A DNA stretch of 64,000 bases from Gemmatimonadota bacterium (GTDB lineage: Bacteria > Gemmatimonadota > Gemmatimonadetes > Longimicrobiales > Gaopeijiaceae): NCBI GenBank assembly GCA_022827345.1, contig JAJDTB010000011.1, positions 45,815 to 109,814 on the forward strand. The letters are read 5' to 3'. This document shows, piece after piece, positions 17,961-27,744 of this stretch (its first letter is position 1; the number at the start of each line of letters is the position of its first letter). A program made the translations under genes and the position numbers. Under the pieces are notes generated by a model. It was not told where the DNA came from and did no database searches. It was given only the letters and a program-made list of their open reading frames with translations.

Positions 17961-19553
17961 CTAGCGGGGCGGCGCCTGGTCGAAGGTGACGAAGGGGAAC
18001 GGCAGCTCCGTGACGGGCTCCGCGTCGACGTCGAGCGCGCCGGGGATCGCCTCCACGACATCCGACGGCATCATGGCCGCGCCCAGACCGGTGGCCGAGG
18101 CGGCGCGCCCGGTTGCGTGCAGCGCCAGGCCCGATGCCTTGAGGGGGGGCGCGCCCTGTGCGAGGAAGGCGCCGACGGCACCCGTGAGGACATCGCCCAT
18201 GCCCGCGACGGCGAGCGCGGAGGTGCGTGCGGTGGTGCTGACGAGGAGCCTCCCGTGCGGATCCGCAACCAGGGACGGGGTGCCCTTCAGCAGCGTGACG
18301 AGGCCGCGGGTGGCCGCGAAGGTGCGCGCCGCGCCGAGTCGGTCGTCCTGCACGGCGGCGACGGATGTGTCCGTCAGGCGGGCCATCTCGCCGGGGTGGG
18401 GGGTGACCACGATCGGCGCCCCTCCCGGCAGGGTGTCGGCCGGGGCGCGGGAGAGGAGGGTGAGGGCGTCCGCATCGAGTACGGCGGGGCGGCGGCCGAG
18501 AGCCCGGAGCGCGATTTCCAGCTGGCGTGAGGCGGCGTCCCCGGTCCCCAGTCCCGGGCCGGCCGCCAGCGCGTCGCCCGCCCCGACGGCGTCCCGCAGC
18601 GCCGCCTCGTCCGCGGCGTCGACGAAGAGCGCCTCCGGGACGTCCAGGATCAGGTCGCGGGCGTCGCGCGAGGTGCACACGCGCACCAGCCCGGCGCCGC
18701 AGCGGAAGGCGGAGCGGGCGGCCAGGATCGCCGCGCCGGGCATGGCCGACCCGGCAAGGATGGTGACGGCACCGACCGCGTTCTTGTGGGTGACGGGCGG
18801 GCGGCGCGGCTTCCATCGCGACACCGATGCGGCCGTCACCAGCTCGGCCCAGTCGGCGCCGGGTGCGGGCGGGAAGGCGATCTCGACGGCGACGACGCGG
18901 CCGCAGTGCATCCGCCCCGGATGGAGAAGCGTGCCTAGTTTCGGCCACCCGAAGCCGACCGTGAGGTCGGCCCGCACCACGGCTCCGGGGACCGCGCCGG
19001 TCTCGCCGTCGACACCGGAGGGCGCGTCGAGCGCCACGGTCACGCCTCCGGCGGCGTTGGCGGCCGCGATGGCCGCGGCGCAGCGCGCACGGGGCGCGCC
19101 GCGAATCCCGGTCCCCAGCAGTCCGTCCACGACGACGGCAGCCTCGCAGAGCACGCGCCATGAGGAGTCGCCGGCCGCCGCCCCTTTCCCGGCGTCCCCG
19201 CCATCCGGCCGGAAACGGACGGTCGGCAGGTCCCACCCGTGCAGCACGGACTCCACCGCGGGACGATTCCCCACCATGACCGCGGTGACGCTCCGTCCCC
19301 ACGCCGCAAGGCACCTCAGGCACACCAGCGCATCTCCGCCGTTGTTGCCCGACCCCACCAGGGCCGCAACCGGCCCGTCGGGGAAGAGGTGCTGGACGAT
19401 CAGCGCGGTCTGCCGCCCGGCATTCTCCATGAGCGCCGGCTCCGGCACCCCGCGCTCCTCGATGGAAACCCGGTCGAACTCAGCGGCCTGGCGTGAGGTC
19501 GGCGCGCGAACCCGCGGCCCGCTGAACGGCTTGCCCGGGCAGACCGGGACCAT
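17961..19553 (-). CDS. nnr: Bifunctional NAD(P)H-hydrate epimerase / ADP-dependent dehydratase
   Basis: This fusion enzyme repairs damaged NADH/NADPH hydrates. The N-terminal YjeF epimerase domain (about residues 20-235) shows MENAGR, GSGNNGGD, DGLLGTG and DAPSGVDG. The C-terminal ribokinase-like dehydratase domain (about 250-525) shows GAAILAARSAFRCGAGLVR, VTPHPGEMARL, LLKGTPSLV and the nucleotide-binding AGMGDVLTG. The fused arrangement is the usual bacterial one. The gene starts two bases after the stop of the small zinc-ribbon gene and precedes thiL. Confidence 0.95.
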   Translation of the reverse strand: MVPVCPGKPFSGPRVRAPTSRQAAEFDRVSIEERGVPEPALMENAGRQTALIVQHLFPDGPVAALVGSGNNGGDALVCLRCLAAWGRSVTAVMVGNRPAVESVLHGWDLPTVRFRPDGGDAGKGAAAGDSSWRVLCEAAVVVDGLLGTGIRGAPRARCAAAIAAANAAGGVTVALDAPSGVDGETGAVPGAVVRADLTVGFGWPKLGTLLHPGRMHCGRVVAVEIAFPPAPGADWAELVTAASVSRWKPRRPPVTHKNAVGAVTILAGSAMPGAAILAARSAFRCGAGLVRVCTSRDARDLILDVPEALFVDAADEAALRDAVGAGDALAAGPGLGTGDAASRQLEIALRALGRRPAVLDADALTLLSRAPADTLPGGAPIVVTPHPGEMARLTDTSVAAVQDDRLGAARTFAATRGLVTLLKGTPSLVADPHGRLLVSTTARTSALAVAGMGDVLTGAVGAFLAQGAPPLKASGLALHATGRAASATGLGAAMMPSDVVEAIPGALDVDAEPVTELPFPFVTFDQAPPR

Positions 19554-19555
19554 GC

Positions 19556-19750
19556 CTATTTGTAGCTCTGCCCGATCGACCGGCCGAAGGTGATTTCGCC
19601 GTTGTCAATGCGGATGTTGTAGCCGCAATCCGGATTGGAACAAACCCAGGCCTTGTACCGGATGGGCGCTCCGTCACGGCCGTAGTCGGACATCGGCAAC
19701 AAGACACCACCGCCGCACTTCTTGCACGCAGGAAATCCGTTTTCCACCAT
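19556..19750 (-). CDS. Small zinc-ribbon protein
   Basis: A 64-residue protein with two cysteine pairs, CKKCGG near residue 9 and CSNPDC near 37, that could bind one zinc ion. The stretch LLPMSDYGRDGAPIRYKAWV between them and the ending RSIGQSYK give it a defined, folded look. An AAGGGG lies 8-9 bases before the ATG. The gene is two bases upstream of nnr and co-directional with it, so it is likely co-transcribed. I have no function for it; nucleic-acid or protein binding is a guess from the fold. Confidence 0.75.
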   Translation of the reverse strand: MVENGFPACKKCGGGVLLPMSDYGRDGAPIRYKAWVCSNPDCGYNIRIDNGEITFGRSIGQSYK

Positions 19751-19849
19751 CGCGTCAGCCCCTTGTCCTATTGGTTCCGCAGCACGAGATAGTCGAGTGG
19801 CAACCCTTGCATCGTGTCCCGGGAATCTCCCCGGCGCGACACTCGTTCC

Positions 19850-20248
19850 TCACTGATATTCAAACTGTAGCTGGTCTGCAACCATCCACGGGTATTCGGC
19901 GTCGAAAACGTCCTCGAAATCGAAGACGCCGTGGAAGTCCTCGGGGCGGTCTTCGGGGCGCTTGACCAGAAGTCCGATATCGACGAGAGCGAAGACGATG
20001 TCGCCCAGATCGTCGGTCGAATGAACGCCCCAGTGCTCGAGAACCGTGCGCGCCAGCGGGCCGTACTTGTCGATCGCCAGTCCGCAGGCACCCTCGGCCA
20101 ACTCGCGGCCCGAAATGTGGCGCCTCTCCTTCAGGCCCGAGATCACCTGGCGCAGCGCATCGAGCAGGAAGGCGTACGCCTGCGGGCGGAAGCGGGGGTG
20201 CATCTCCCGCAACCGGGACATTGCATCGGCGGATTCACAGGTGCTCAT
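19850..20248 (-). CDS. Minf_1886-family protein
   Basis: The 132-residue protein matches the uncharacterised Minf_1886 family: FRPQAYAFLLDALRQVI, then HISGRELAEGACGLAIDKYG, then LEHWGVHSTDDLGDIVFAL and the acidic end DFEDVFDAEYPW. The family is found in several phyla and has no known function. ATG 20248 and ATG 20221 are both possible starts and neither has a good ribosome site. The 99-bp gap downstream, before the zinc-ribbon gene, is unremarkable. Confidence 0.75.
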   Translation of the reverse strand: MSTCESADAMSRLREMHPRFRPQAYAFLLDALRQVISGLKERRHISGRELAEGACGLAIDKYGPLARTVLEHWGVHSTDDLGDIVFALVDIGLLVKRPEDRPEDFHGVFDFEDVFDAEYPWMVADQLQFEYQ

Positions 20249-20287
20249 GGTACTGGGAATTTACACTGTCGCCCGAACTCCGCCAAT

Positions 20288-21523
20288 TCAGCGAAACAGG
20301 GGGAAGGTCTCGCACAGCTCCCGGACGCGCCTGCCGATGCTCTCGATCCGCTGCACGTCGCCGGGGCGGTCCAGGATGTCGGCGATCCATCCGCCGATCA
20401 GCGTCATCTCGTCCGCGCCCATCCCGCGTGTGGTGAGTGCCGGCGTGCCGATGCGCAACCCCGATGTGACGAAGGGCGACCGCGTCTCACCGGGGACCGT
20501 GTTCTTGTTGACCGTGATGCCGGCGCGTTCGAGCGCCTGCTCGGCGTCCTTGCCGGTAAGGTCGCGGTCCCGCAGGTCGACCAGGATGAGGTGCGTGTCG
20601 GTCCCGCCGGAGACAAGCTGCACGCCCCGTTCCGTCACGGTGCGGGCGAGGACCCGCGCGTTCTCCACGATGCACCCGGCGTAGTCCCGGAACGAGGGCG
20701 CCAGGGCCTCGCCCAGCGCCACGGCCTTGGCCGCGATCACATGCATGAGCGGTCCGCCCTGAATGAACGGGAAGACCATCCTGTCGATGATCTTCGCGTG
20801 CTCCGCCCTGCACATCGCCATTCCGCCGCGCGGACCGCGCAGTGTCTTGTGGGTGGTGGTGGTGACGACATCGGCGTGCGCGAACGGGCTCGGGTGATGG
20901 CCGCCGGCGACGAGGCCGGCGAGGTGGGCGAGGTCGACGAGGTGGATGGCGCCGGCCTCCCGGGCGATCTCGCCGAAGGTCTCGAAGTCGATGGCGCGAG
21001 GGTAGGCGGAAGCTCCGGTGACGATCAGGCGGGGCCGCTCCCGCAACACGGTCTCGCGCACCACGTCGAAGTCGATGCGGCCGTCCGATTCGCGCACGCC
21101 GTAGGCCGCGACCTTGAAGAGGCGGCCGCTGAAGTTGACGGGCGAGCCGTGCGTGAGGTGGCCGCCGTGGCTGAGGTTCAGCCCGACGATGGTGTCGCCG
21201 GGGTCCAGGAAGGCGAAATAGGCGGCCATGTTGGCCTGGGCGCCGGAGTGGGGCTGCACGTTGGCGTGATCGGCGCCGAACAGCTTCGTCGCGCGGGTGC
21301 GGGCGAGCTCCTCGACCTGATCGGCGTACTCGCAGCCGCCGTAGTACCGCTTCCCGGGCAGACCCTCGGCGTACTTGTGCGTGAGCACCGTCCCCATGGC
21401 CTCGCGCACCGCCGGGGACACGAAGTTCTCGCTGGCGATCATCTCGAGCTGGCCGTGCTGGCGGGACGTTTCGCCGAGCACGGCGCGGTGGACCAGGGGG
21501 TCCGCACTCTCGAGGTGTACCAT
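20288..21523 (-). CDS. glyA: Serine hydroxymethyltransferase
   Basis: GlyA is the pyridoxal-phosphate enzyme that interconverts serine and glycine and loads tetrahydrofolate with one-carbon units. The 411-residue protein has the normal length. It shows [42 protein letters not shown] and the PLP-lysine motif [14 protein letters not shown]. The frame remains open far upstream, but the ATG at 21523 has AGGAGG seven bases before it and fits the family N-terminus ([12 protein letters not shown]). Confidence 0.97.
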   Translation of the reverse strand: MVHLESADPLVHRAVLGETSRQHGQLEMIASENFVSPAVREAMGTVLTHKYAEGLPGKRYYGGCEYADQVEELARTRATKLFGADHANVQPHSGAQANMAAYFAFLDPGDTIVGLNLSHGGHLTHGSPVNFSGRLFKVAAYGVRESDGRIDFDVVRETVLRERPRLIVTGASAYPRAIDFETFGEIAREAGAIHLVDLAHLAGLVAGGHHPSPFAHADVVTTTTHKTLRGPRGGMAMCRAEHAKIIDRMVFPFIQGGPLMHVIAAKAVALGEALAPSFRDYAGCIVENARVLARTVTERGVQLVSGGTDTHLILVDLRDRDLTGKDAEQALERAGITVNKNTVPGETRSPFVTSGLRIGTPALTTRGMGADEMTLIGGWIADILDRPGDVQRIESIGRRVRELCETFPLFR

Positions 21524-21534
21524 TCGCCGCCTCC

Positions 21535-22692
21535 TCAGGCTGTAAGAGACCGGCCGATGACCAGCCGGAGGATCTCGCTGGTTCCTTCGTAGATCTCGGT
21601 GACCTTCGCGTCCCGCATGAGCTTCTCGACGGGAAACTCGCGCATGAAGCCGTAGCCGCCGAAGATCCGGACAGCCTCCTCCGTGACCCAGGCGGCCGTT
21701 TCGCTGGCCATCAGCTTGGCCATGGCCGAGCGCGCGGTCACCGGAACATCGCCGCCGGCACGGCCCGAGGCTCTCTCCTGCCACGCGCGCGCACCCTCCA
21801 TGACCAGCGCCCTCGACGCGGCGATGCGGGTGGCCATGGTGGACAGCTTGCTCCTGATCGCGCCGAAGCTGGCGATCGGCCGGCCGAACTGGTGCCGCTC
21901 GCGCGAATAGACGATCGCGTGTTCCAGCGCGGCGCGCGCGATCCCCACCGCCTGCGCGCCGATGCCCAGCCTCCCCAGGTCCAGGGCCTCCAGGGCGTAC
22001 CGCAGGCCGTGCGAGGGGTTCCCGACGAGGCGGTCGCCGGCCACCCGCACCCCGTCCAGTTCGACCTCGACCGTCTCGGAGGCCCGGAGGCCCATCGTCT
22101 TCTCGCGTTTGCCGACCCGGTAGCCCGGTGCGTCGGTGTCGACCAGGAACGCCCCGATCGCGCGGCCCCCCGCATCGGCTCCGCCGGTTCTGGCGAAGAC
22201 GAGCATCACATCGGCAAGTCCGCCGTTCGTCACCCATTTCTTCTGGCCGGAGATCTCCCACCCGCCGTCGACCCGGCGCGCACGCGTGGTCATCGAAGCG
22301 GGATCGCTCCCCGCCCCGGCCTCAGACAGGGCGAAACCTGCGATTCTGTCTCCGGACGCCAGCGCCGGGAGCCACCGCGACTTCTGCTCGCCGGTCCCGT
22401 GGTCCAGCAGAATGACGGGAACCGGACCGTTCTGGATGTGGATCGTCAGCGACAGTGCGGCATCCCCGCGGGCGAACTCCTCGAAGGCGACCAGGTAGGT
22501 CGCCAGATCGAGTTCCAGCCCGCCATACCGCTCCGGCACCATCATCCCCAGGAAGCCCAACCCGGCCAGCTTGTCGAGAACCTCGCGATCGAATGCCCTC
22601 TTTTGATCCCACTGCCCCGCCACAGGTACGATCTCGCCTTCGGCGAAGTCGCGCGCGAGCTCCTGGATGGCCCTCTGATCTAGGGTGAGCAT
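21535..22692 (-). CDS. Acyl-CoA dehydrogenase
   Basis: This 385-residue flavoenzyme introduces the alpha-beta double bond into acyl-CoA. Its features are [15 protein letters not shown] near residue 120, KKWVTNGG near 150, [15 protein letters not shown] near 250 and the C-terminal [20 protein letters not shown]. The motif [13 protein letters not shown] carries the catalytic Glu of short- and medium-chain members. ATG 22692 begins two bases after the stop of the upstream hydroxyacyl-CoA dehydrogenase gene, so the two form an operon. Chain-length preference and direction (beta-oxidation or butyryl-CoA formation) are not decided by sequence. Confidence 0.93.
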   Translation of the reverse strand: MLTLDQRAIQELARDFAEGEIVPVAGQWDQKRAFDREVLDKLAGLGFLGMMVPERYGGLELDLATYLVAFEEFARGDAALSLTIHIQNGPVPVILLDHGTGEQKSRWLPALASGDRIAGFALSEAGAGSDPASMTTRARRVDGGWEISGQKKWVTNGGLADVMLVFARTGGADAGGRAIGAFLVDTDAPGYRVGKREKTMGLRASETVEVELDGVRVAGDRLVGNPSHGLRYALEALDLGRLGIGAQAVGIARAALEHAIVYSRERHQFGRPIASFGAIRSKLSTMATRIAASRALVMEGARAWQERASGRAGGDVPVTARSAMAKLMASETAAWVTEEAVRIFGGYGFMREFPVEKLMRDAKVTEIYEGTSEILRLVIGRSLTA

Positions 22693-22694
22693 GC

Positions 22695-23555
22695 TCAAGG
22701 CGATTCTTCGTACGGGTAGAAGCCGTGGCCCGTCTTGCGTCCCAGCCAGCCGGCTGCAACGTACTGGCGCAGGAGCGGACAGGGGCGGTAGCGGTCGTCG
22801 CCGAGTTCGCGGTGCAGCACTTCGAGGATGTTCAGGCACGTGTCGAGGCCGATGAGGTCGGCGAGCGCGAGGGGGCCCATCGGATGGTTCATGCCCAGCG
22901 TCATCACCGTATCGATGGCGCGTGCCTCGGCGACGCCCTCCATCAGCGCGAAGACCGCCTCGTTGATCATCGGCATCAGGACGCGGTTGGAGACGAAGCC
23001 CGGGAAGTCCCGCACTTCGACCGGGGTCTTGCCCAGCTTCCGCGCAAGCTCCATGACCGCCGCGGTTGTGGCGTCGTCGGTTCTGAGCCCGCGGATCACC
23101 TCGACCAGCCGCATGACGGGCACCGGGTTCATGAAGTGCATCCCGATGACCTGCTGCGGCCGTTCCGTACGCGCCGCGATTTCCGTGATGGAGATTGAGG
23201 ATGTGTTGGACGCCAGAATCACGTCCGGAGGCGCGATGTCGTCCAGGTCGGCAAAGATGCTGCCCTTGAGTTCGGCGATCTCGGGCACTGCCTCGATGAT
23301 CAGATCGGCTTCGGCTGCCCGTCCAAGCGAGGTCTCCGGTTCTATCCGGCCCAGCGCGTCGTCACGGTCGGCCGCGTTGAGGCGGCCCCTGGCCACCTGC
23401 CGGTCCATGTTCCGGGCGATCGTCCGCATCCCGCGATCCAGCGCCGCGGGATCCGTATCGAAAAGGGTGACGGGCAGGTCCGCGAGCGCGCACACATGAG
23501 CGATGCCGTTGCCCATCGTGCCCGCGCCGACCACGGCGATGCGTTCGATCAGCAC
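22695..23555 (-). CDS. 3-hydroxyacyl-CoA (3-hydroxybutyryl-CoA) dehydrogenase
   Basis: The enzyme oxidises or reduces 3-hydroxyacyl-CoA with NAD(H). The 286-residue length suits a stand-alone HBD/PaaH-type protein. A Rossmann motif AVVGAGTMGNGIAHV starts at about residue 6. IIEAVPE lies near 88, SNTSSISITEIA near 112, the catalytic-His segment GMHFMNPVPVM near 132, and PGFVSNRVLMP near 175. GTG 23555 is preferred over a GTG at 23582 because GGAGG sits five bases before it. It overlaps the upstream CPBP gene by seven bases. Confidence 0.93.
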   Translation of the reverse strand: MLIERIAVVGAGTMGNGIAHVCALADLPVTLFDTDPAALDRGMRTIARNMDRQVARGRLNAADRDDALGRIEPETSLGRAAEADLIIEAVPEIAELKGSIFADLDDIAPPDVILASNTSSISITEIAARTERPQQVIGMHFMNPVPVMRLVEVIRGLRTDDATTAAVMELARKLGKTPVEVRDFPGFVSNRVLMPMINEAVFALMEGVAEARAIDTVMTLGMNHPMGPLALADLIGLDTCLNILEVLHRELGDDRYRPCPLLRQYVAAGWLGRKTGHGFYPYEESP

Positions 23556-24361
23556 GCTGTCCTCCACTTGTGGGCCAGACACCCCACCGCCAGGAGCAGG
23601 CCTGCCGTGGCCGCCAGCCCGCCTTCCAGCCCGAACGCCCCGCCGGTGAGCAGCGGGTTGCCGGCGGCGGTCACTTCGATGAGCGGCGCGTCCACCAGTG
23701 CGAGTCCGCTAACCGGCAGGTCGGCGACGAAACTGGTGGCGAAATTCCATCCGGCGTGGAGCCCGATCGCCCACCAGAGACTGCCCGTCACCAGGAGGAT
23801 CATGCCGAGAAGCAGGCCGGCCAGCGCGATGTTGACGAGGGCCAGCGCGCCCACATGGGGATTCGATCCGTGAAGCGCCGAGAATGCCACCGTGGTGAGC
23901 ACCAGCGCCGCAACACTCCCCCAGCGCTCGGCGAGGACGCGCAGGGGGTAGCCGCGAAAAAGGAACTCTTCCGCCGCCGCCGCGCCCAGGATGACCACCG
24001 CCGTCCAGATGGCGGTAGACAGGTACTGGACCACGGTCCCGCTGTCGGAGCCGTACCGCAGGCCGCCCGCCGTGATCGCCAGGACGATCACCGGGACCAC
24101 GATGACGACCCCGAGGAGAAAGCCGCCGCCGGAATCGCGCAGCGCCGCCGCCCTCTCCAGCCCCAGTTCGACCAGCGGCCGGCGGCCGTCGAGGCGCAGA
24201 GCCACGGCGGTGGCCCCGAGCGCGGCGACGAGCATCACCAAACCCTGCACCGCCATGCCCTCGATCCGGCCGCCGCCCACGGACGCCAGGGCCAGCAGAA
24301 GCGCTGCAAAGGCCACGGCAAAACCGCCCAGGCGGATCAGGGTGGGGACGACTCTGTCCAT
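23549..24361 (-). CDS. CPBP-family intramembrane glutamic protease
   Basis: The protein has 270 residues and about seven membrane helices. The CPBP (Abi/Rce1) catalytic motifs are present: AAAEEFLFRGYPLR near residue 130, FSALHG near 161, and LHAGWNFA near 200. Rce1 cleaves prenylated proteins in eukaryotes, and bacterial members have various or unknown roles. It sits between bioY and the hydroxyacyl-CoA dehydrogenase gene in one run, and nothing in the context suggests a substrate. Confidence 0.88.
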   Translation of the reverse strand: MDRVVPTLIRLGGFAVAFAALLLALASVGGGRIEGMAVQGLVMLVAALGATAVALRLDGRRPLVELGLERAAALRDSGGGFLLGVVIVVPVIVLAITAGGLRYGSDSGTVVQYLSTAIWTAVVILGAAAAEEFLFRGYPLRVLAERWGSVAALVLTTVAFSALHGSNPHVGALALVNIALAGLLLGMILLVTGSLWWAIGLHAGWNFATSFVADLPVSGLALVDAPLIEVTAAGNPLLTGGAFGLEGGLAATAGLLLAVGCLAHKWRTAC

Positions 24362-24387
24362 TTCAGCGTGAACCCGGACGGCGGCGG

Positions 24388-24969
24388 TCAGGAGCGGCGA
24401 TTACGCCTCAGGATCTGCCGCGCCACCACCAGACCGATCCCGGCCTTGACCAGCGCGCCGACCAGGAAGGGCTGCACCGCGGCCATGAAGAGGGCGCCCG
24501 CCGCCAGGTCCGTCACGACCGCAAGCCACCCCGAGCCCATGAGGAAGATCACGACCGTTCCCGCGATCATGCCGGCGGCCGTTCGCAGGAGGTCACCCTC
24601 GTGCCCGGCGATCCAGCCCACCAGCGCCGCAGCCATCGGGAAAGCCATCAGGTAGCCGCCCGTCGGTCCGAGAATCCAGGGAAGTCCCGCGGCGCCCATC
24701 GCGAAGACCGGCACACCAATCGCGCCGAGGCCCAGGTAGAGCAGCTGCGACGATGCCCCCGCCACCGGACCCAGGAGCGCACCGGCAAGCAGCACGAAAA
24801 GGGTCTGCAGCGTCATCGGAACCGGGGTGATACCGAGGGGAACCGCCACGTAGGCCCCGACGGCGGTGAGAAGCGCGAACAGCGCCACGGCGACCGGCAA
24901 TGCCACGGGCCTCGCGCCGGGGGCGACCGGTGCAAAACTCCAGATCCTCGCCTGTGATTCGATCATCAA
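24388..24969 (-). CDS. bioY: Biotin transporter BioY
   Basis: BioY is the substrate-binding membrane component of energy-coupling-factor biotin uptake. The 193-residue protein has about six helices and the family motifs [36 protein letters not shown] and [11 protein letters not shown]. No EcfA or EcfT gene is nearby, as is common for BioY, which can work alone or with shared modules. Biotin would serve the acetyl-CoA carboxylase encoded at the right end of the window. Confidence 0.94.
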   Translation of the reverse strand: MMIESQARIWSFAPVAPGARPVALPVAVALFALLTAVGAYVAVPLGITPVPMTLQTLFVLLAGALLGPVAGASSQLLYLGLGAIGVPVFAMGAAGLPWILGPTGGYLMAFPMAAALVGWIAGHEGDLLRTAAGMIAGTVVIFLMGSGWLAVVTDLAAGALFMAAVQPFLVGALVKAGIGLVVARQILRRNRRS

Positions 24970-24978
24970 ACGTCCTCT

Positions 24979-26190
24979 TCAGTTCTTCCGTACGGCCAGG
25001 GCGACGGCGTTGCCACCGCCCAGGCAGAGCGTTGCCAGTCCGGTCTCGACGTCGCGGTCCGCCATGGCGGCCAGCAGGGTCACCAGGATTCGTGCCCCGG
25101 ATGCCCCGATCGGATGGCCCAGCGCCACCGCCCCGCCGTTGACGTTCACGCGCTCCGGGTCCATCTCCAGCGCCCGCATGTCGGCGATCGCCTGAACGGC
25201 GAACGCCTCGTTCATTTCCACCAGCCCGTAGTCGTCAACGGTGGTGCCTGCACGCCTCATAAGGTTGCGCACCGCGACCACCGGCGCAAAGAAGAGGTCG
25301 CGCGGTTCGGTCCCGCCCGACGCGTATCCCGTGATTGCGGCCCGGTAGGCCAGCCCGTGCGCCTCGGCGTATTCCCGGCTGGCCACGACAAGCGCCGACG
25401 CACCGTCGTTCAGCCCCGGCGCGTTGCCGGCGGTCACCACCAGCTCCTCCAGCCCCTCCGGCGCGTCACGCGGGAAGGCCGGACGCAGGCGGGCCAGGGC
25501 TTCCAGCGACGTGCCGCGCCGGGGGCCCTCGTCGGTGTCGACCAGCGTGTGGCCGCGGCGGGTCTCCACGCCGACGGGCACGATCTCGGAGGCAAACCGG
25601 CCGCCGTCGATCGCCGACACGGCCTTTCGGTGCGACGCGAGCGCAAAACCGTCGGCATCGGCCCGGGTCACCCCGGCCTTGGCCGCCGTATACTCCGCGT
25701 GTCCTCCCATGTGGCACCGCCCGAACGAGCACCATAGCCCGTCATGCACCAGTCCGTCCTGAAGGGTGCGGTCGCCGAATTTCACCCCGCCCCTCATCCC
25801 CCGCACGTAGTACGGGACGTTGGACATCGACTCGAACCCCCCGGCCACGACCAGCCGTGCGTCCCCGGCCCGGATCGCCTGCGCCGCGAGCATCACCGCC
25901 TTCAGCCCGGACCCGCACACCTTGTTCACCGTGAAGGCGGGGACGCTGGCGGGAATGCCGCCATTCACGGCGGCCTGGCGGGCCGGCGCCTGTCCTGCGC
26001 CCGCGCTCACCACGTTGCCCATGATGACCTCGTCGACATCGGCCGCGTCGATGTCCGCCCGCTGCACGGCCTCGCGCACGGCGACGGCCCCCAGATCGGG
26101 GCCCGACATCGGACTCAGGCCCCCGAGAAAGCGACCGATGGGGGTGCGTACGCCGTCAATGATGACGGGTGTTGTCGCGGGGCGGTTCAC
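24979..26190 (-). CDS. Acetyl-CoA C-acetyltransferase (thiolase)
   Basis: The 403-residue thiolase condenses two acetyl-CoA or cleaves 3-ketoacyl-CoA. Catalytic residues are visible: the nucleophile Cys in [12 protein letters not shown] near residue 90, His in [16 protein letters not shown] near 360, and the second Cys in [10 protein letters not shown] near 390. The segment [18 protein letters not shown] and the overall length suit the acetoacetyl-CoA class. It lies nine bases upstream of bioY and downstream of rex and the exonuclease gene. Confidence 0.94.
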   Translation of the reverse strand: MNRPATTPVIIDGVRTPIGRFLGGLSPMSGPDLGAVAVREAVQRADIDAADVDEVIMGNVVSAGAGQAPARQAAVNGGIPASVPAFTVNKVCGSGLKAVMLAAQAIRAGDARLVVAGGFESMSNVPYYVRGMRGGVKFGDRTLQDGLVHDGLWCSFGRCHMGGHAEYTAAKAGVTRADADGFALASHRKAVSAIDGGRFASEIVPVGVETRRGHTLVDTDEGPRRGTSLEALARLRPAFPRDAPEGLEELVVTAGNAPGLNDGASALVVASREYAEAHGLAYRAAITGYASGGTEPRDLFFAPVVAVRNLMRRAGTTVDDYGLVEMNEAFAVQAIADMRALEMDPERVNVNGGAVALGHPIGASGARILVTLLAAMADRDVETGLATLCLGGGNAVALAVRKN

Positions 26191-26239
26191 GCGGTTTCTC
26201 CCTGGGCCTGGCGGTGATTCGGACGGGCTGCGACAGACA

Positions 26240-27100
26240 TCATACCAACGAGCGGGAGCGGCGCGGAAGTCCGGCCCCGGCGAAAAGGTCGCGCTGCCTT
26301 CGCTGCGACTTGCGCGGCCGGTAGCGCCGGAGCGAATGAAGGTCGCCGATCCCCATCATCTCCGCGCGGTCGAGGAGCCTCAGCAGGATCCTGGCGGTCG
26401 CCAGCGCGTCGCCGTAGGCGCGGTGCCGGTCATGGATCGGGATATCGAAGAAGTCGGCCAGCGCGTCGAGGTTGCGCCGGCGCAGCTCCGGCAGGAGACG
26501 TCGCGCGAGGCTGATCGTGCAGAGCCGCTTCACCTCCGGTACGTCGCCGAGGGCGTCGCCCAGCTGGGCCCGCACCCAGCCCCAGTCGAAGGTCGCGTTG
26601 TGAGCGACGAAGACCCGGCCCGCGATGCGGCGGAAGACCTGTTCCGCCACCTCGTCGAAGGCGGGCGCGTCCACCAGCATGTCGTTGGTGATCCCCGTGA
26701 GGCGCGCGGTCGCGGGGTGCACGCGGCGCCCCGGATGCACCAGGGTGTGGAAGGCGTCGGTCACCGCCCCGCCCCGCACCTCGACCACCGCCACCTCCGT
26801 GATGCGATGGCCGGTTTCGTACCGCCCACCCGTCGTCTCCACGTCCACGACCGCGTAGCCGAGACGGGAGAGCGGCGTCCCGGGACCGCGCGCGCCCCCA
26901 CGCCGGCTCCACAGACCCTGATCATCGACGTGGAAGCGGTCGTCGCCGCCGAGCAGGGAAAACACGGCCGCGGAGGCCGCGCCGGGGTTCCCCGCCATCC
27001 CCATGACCTCGCGCGCGATGTCGGCCGTTTCCGCCGGACCCTGGCGCAGAATCGACCAGGCGTGCTGCAGCAGCGATCGCCGACCTGCGGCCGCCCTCAT
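26240..27100 (-). CDS. DEDDh 3'-5' exonuclease (DnaQ/PolC-epsilon-like)
   Basis: The 286-residue protein has an N-terminal helical segment of about 80 residues and an exonuclease domain at about 85-255. The three Exo motifs are YAVVDVETTGG, FVAHNATFDWGWVR and HDRHRAYGDALATARIL, with the DEDDh acidic residues and His. Such proteins proofread DNA or trim nucleic acids; whether this one joins a polymerase is unknown. ATG 27100 overlaps the rex stop in an ATGA, so translation is coupled to the redox repressor gene. Confidence 0.85.
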   Translation of the reverse strand: MRAAAGRRSLLQHAWSILRQGPAETADIAREVMGMAGNPGAASAAVFSLLGGDDRFHVDDQGLWSRRGGARGPGTPLSRLGYAVVDVETTGGRYETGHRITEVAVVEVRGGAVTDAFHTLVHPGRRVHPATARLTGITNDMLVDAPAFDEVAEQVFRRIAGRVFVAHNATFDWGWVRAQLGDALGDVPEVKRLCTISLARRLLPELRRRNLDALADFFDIPIHDRHRAYGDALATARILLRLLDRAEMMGIGDLHSLRRYRPRKSQRRQRDLFAGAGLPRRSRSLV

Positions 27101-27735
27101 CGCCGGCCGCGAGCCAGCGCGTGCGACAGGCTCTCGAGCTCGACCAGCATGCTCACGTTGCGGAGCGCGACATCGCCCGGCAGGCGGAGCGGAACCGGCG
27201 CGTAGTTGAGCACGGCCTTGACCCCGGCGGCAACCACGCGGTCCACCAGCTGCTGGGCCACCGGGGCCGGCACGGCGACGATCACCAGATCGGTCCCGTC
27301 GTCGCGCAGCGCGCACTCCAGATCCTCATCGCCGCGGATCGTGACGTCGCCCAACCGCGAACCCACCTTGCAGGGGTCGTTGTCGATCACCGTGGTGATG
27401 TTGAACCCCCGCTTGCGGAACGGCTGGTATTCGAAGAGCGCGGTCCCGATGCGCCCCGCGCCCAGGAGCGCCACGCGCCAGGTGCAGTCGAGCCCGAGCA
27501 CGGTGCGCAGCACCCCTGTCAGCTCCGCAACCGAGTAGCCCAGTCCCCGCTTGCCGAAGGAACCCAGGTACGAGAGATCCTTGCGCACCTGCGCGGCCGT
27601 CGTCCCGCCACGCTCCGCCAGGACGCCGCTGGCGACATTGGCGATCCCGGAACGGCCGAAGTCCTCCAGGTAGCGCAGATAGAGGGACAGGCGCCGGATC
27701 GTGGCGTCGGGGATCTTGTTTGTGAAAGCGTTCAC
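27097..27735 (-). CDS. rex: Redox-sensing transcriptional repressor Rex
   Basis: Rex represses genes for anaerobic or reductive metabolism and lets go when NADH rises relative to NAD+. The 212-residue protein has the N-terminal winged helix (KIPDATIRRLSLYLRYLEDF; TTAAQVRKDLSYLGSFGKRG) and a Rossmann domain with VALLGAGRIGTALFEY near residue 88. The start is GTG 27735, embedded in a perfect Rex operator at 27720-27737, so autoregulation is very likely. The codons forming the operator encode residues that precede the conserved KIP start. Confidence 0.96.
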   Translation of the reverse strand: MNAFTNKIPDATIRRLSLYLRYLEDFGRSGIANVASGVLAERGGTTAAQVRKDLSYLGSFGKRGLGYSVAELTGVLRTVLGLDCTWRVALLGAGRIGTALFEYQPFRKRGFNITTVIDNDPCKVGSRLGDVTIRGDEDLECALRDDGTDLVIVAVPAPVAQQLVDRVVAAGVKAVLNYAPVPLRLPGDVALRNVSMLVELESLSHALARGRR

Positions 27736-27737
27736 AA
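27720..27737. promoter_or_regulatory. Rex operator over the rex start codon
   Basis: TTGTGAAAGCGTTCACAA is an 18-bp inverted repeat that matches the Rex consensus TTGTGAA-N4-TTCACAA at all 14 defined bases. The rex GTG start codon (27733-27735 on the plus strand) lies inside the distal half. A bound repressor would sit on the promoter-proximal end of the gene and could also block initiation of the downstream exonuclease and thiolase genes. Confidence 0.85.
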
Positions 27738-27744
27738 GTTGAAG

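Noticed and set aside
20288..22261. N-terminal extension of glyA to 657 codons
   Set aside because: The extra part lies over the acyl-CoA dehydrogenase gene in another frame; the ATG at 21523 has a strong ribosome site and fits the family length.
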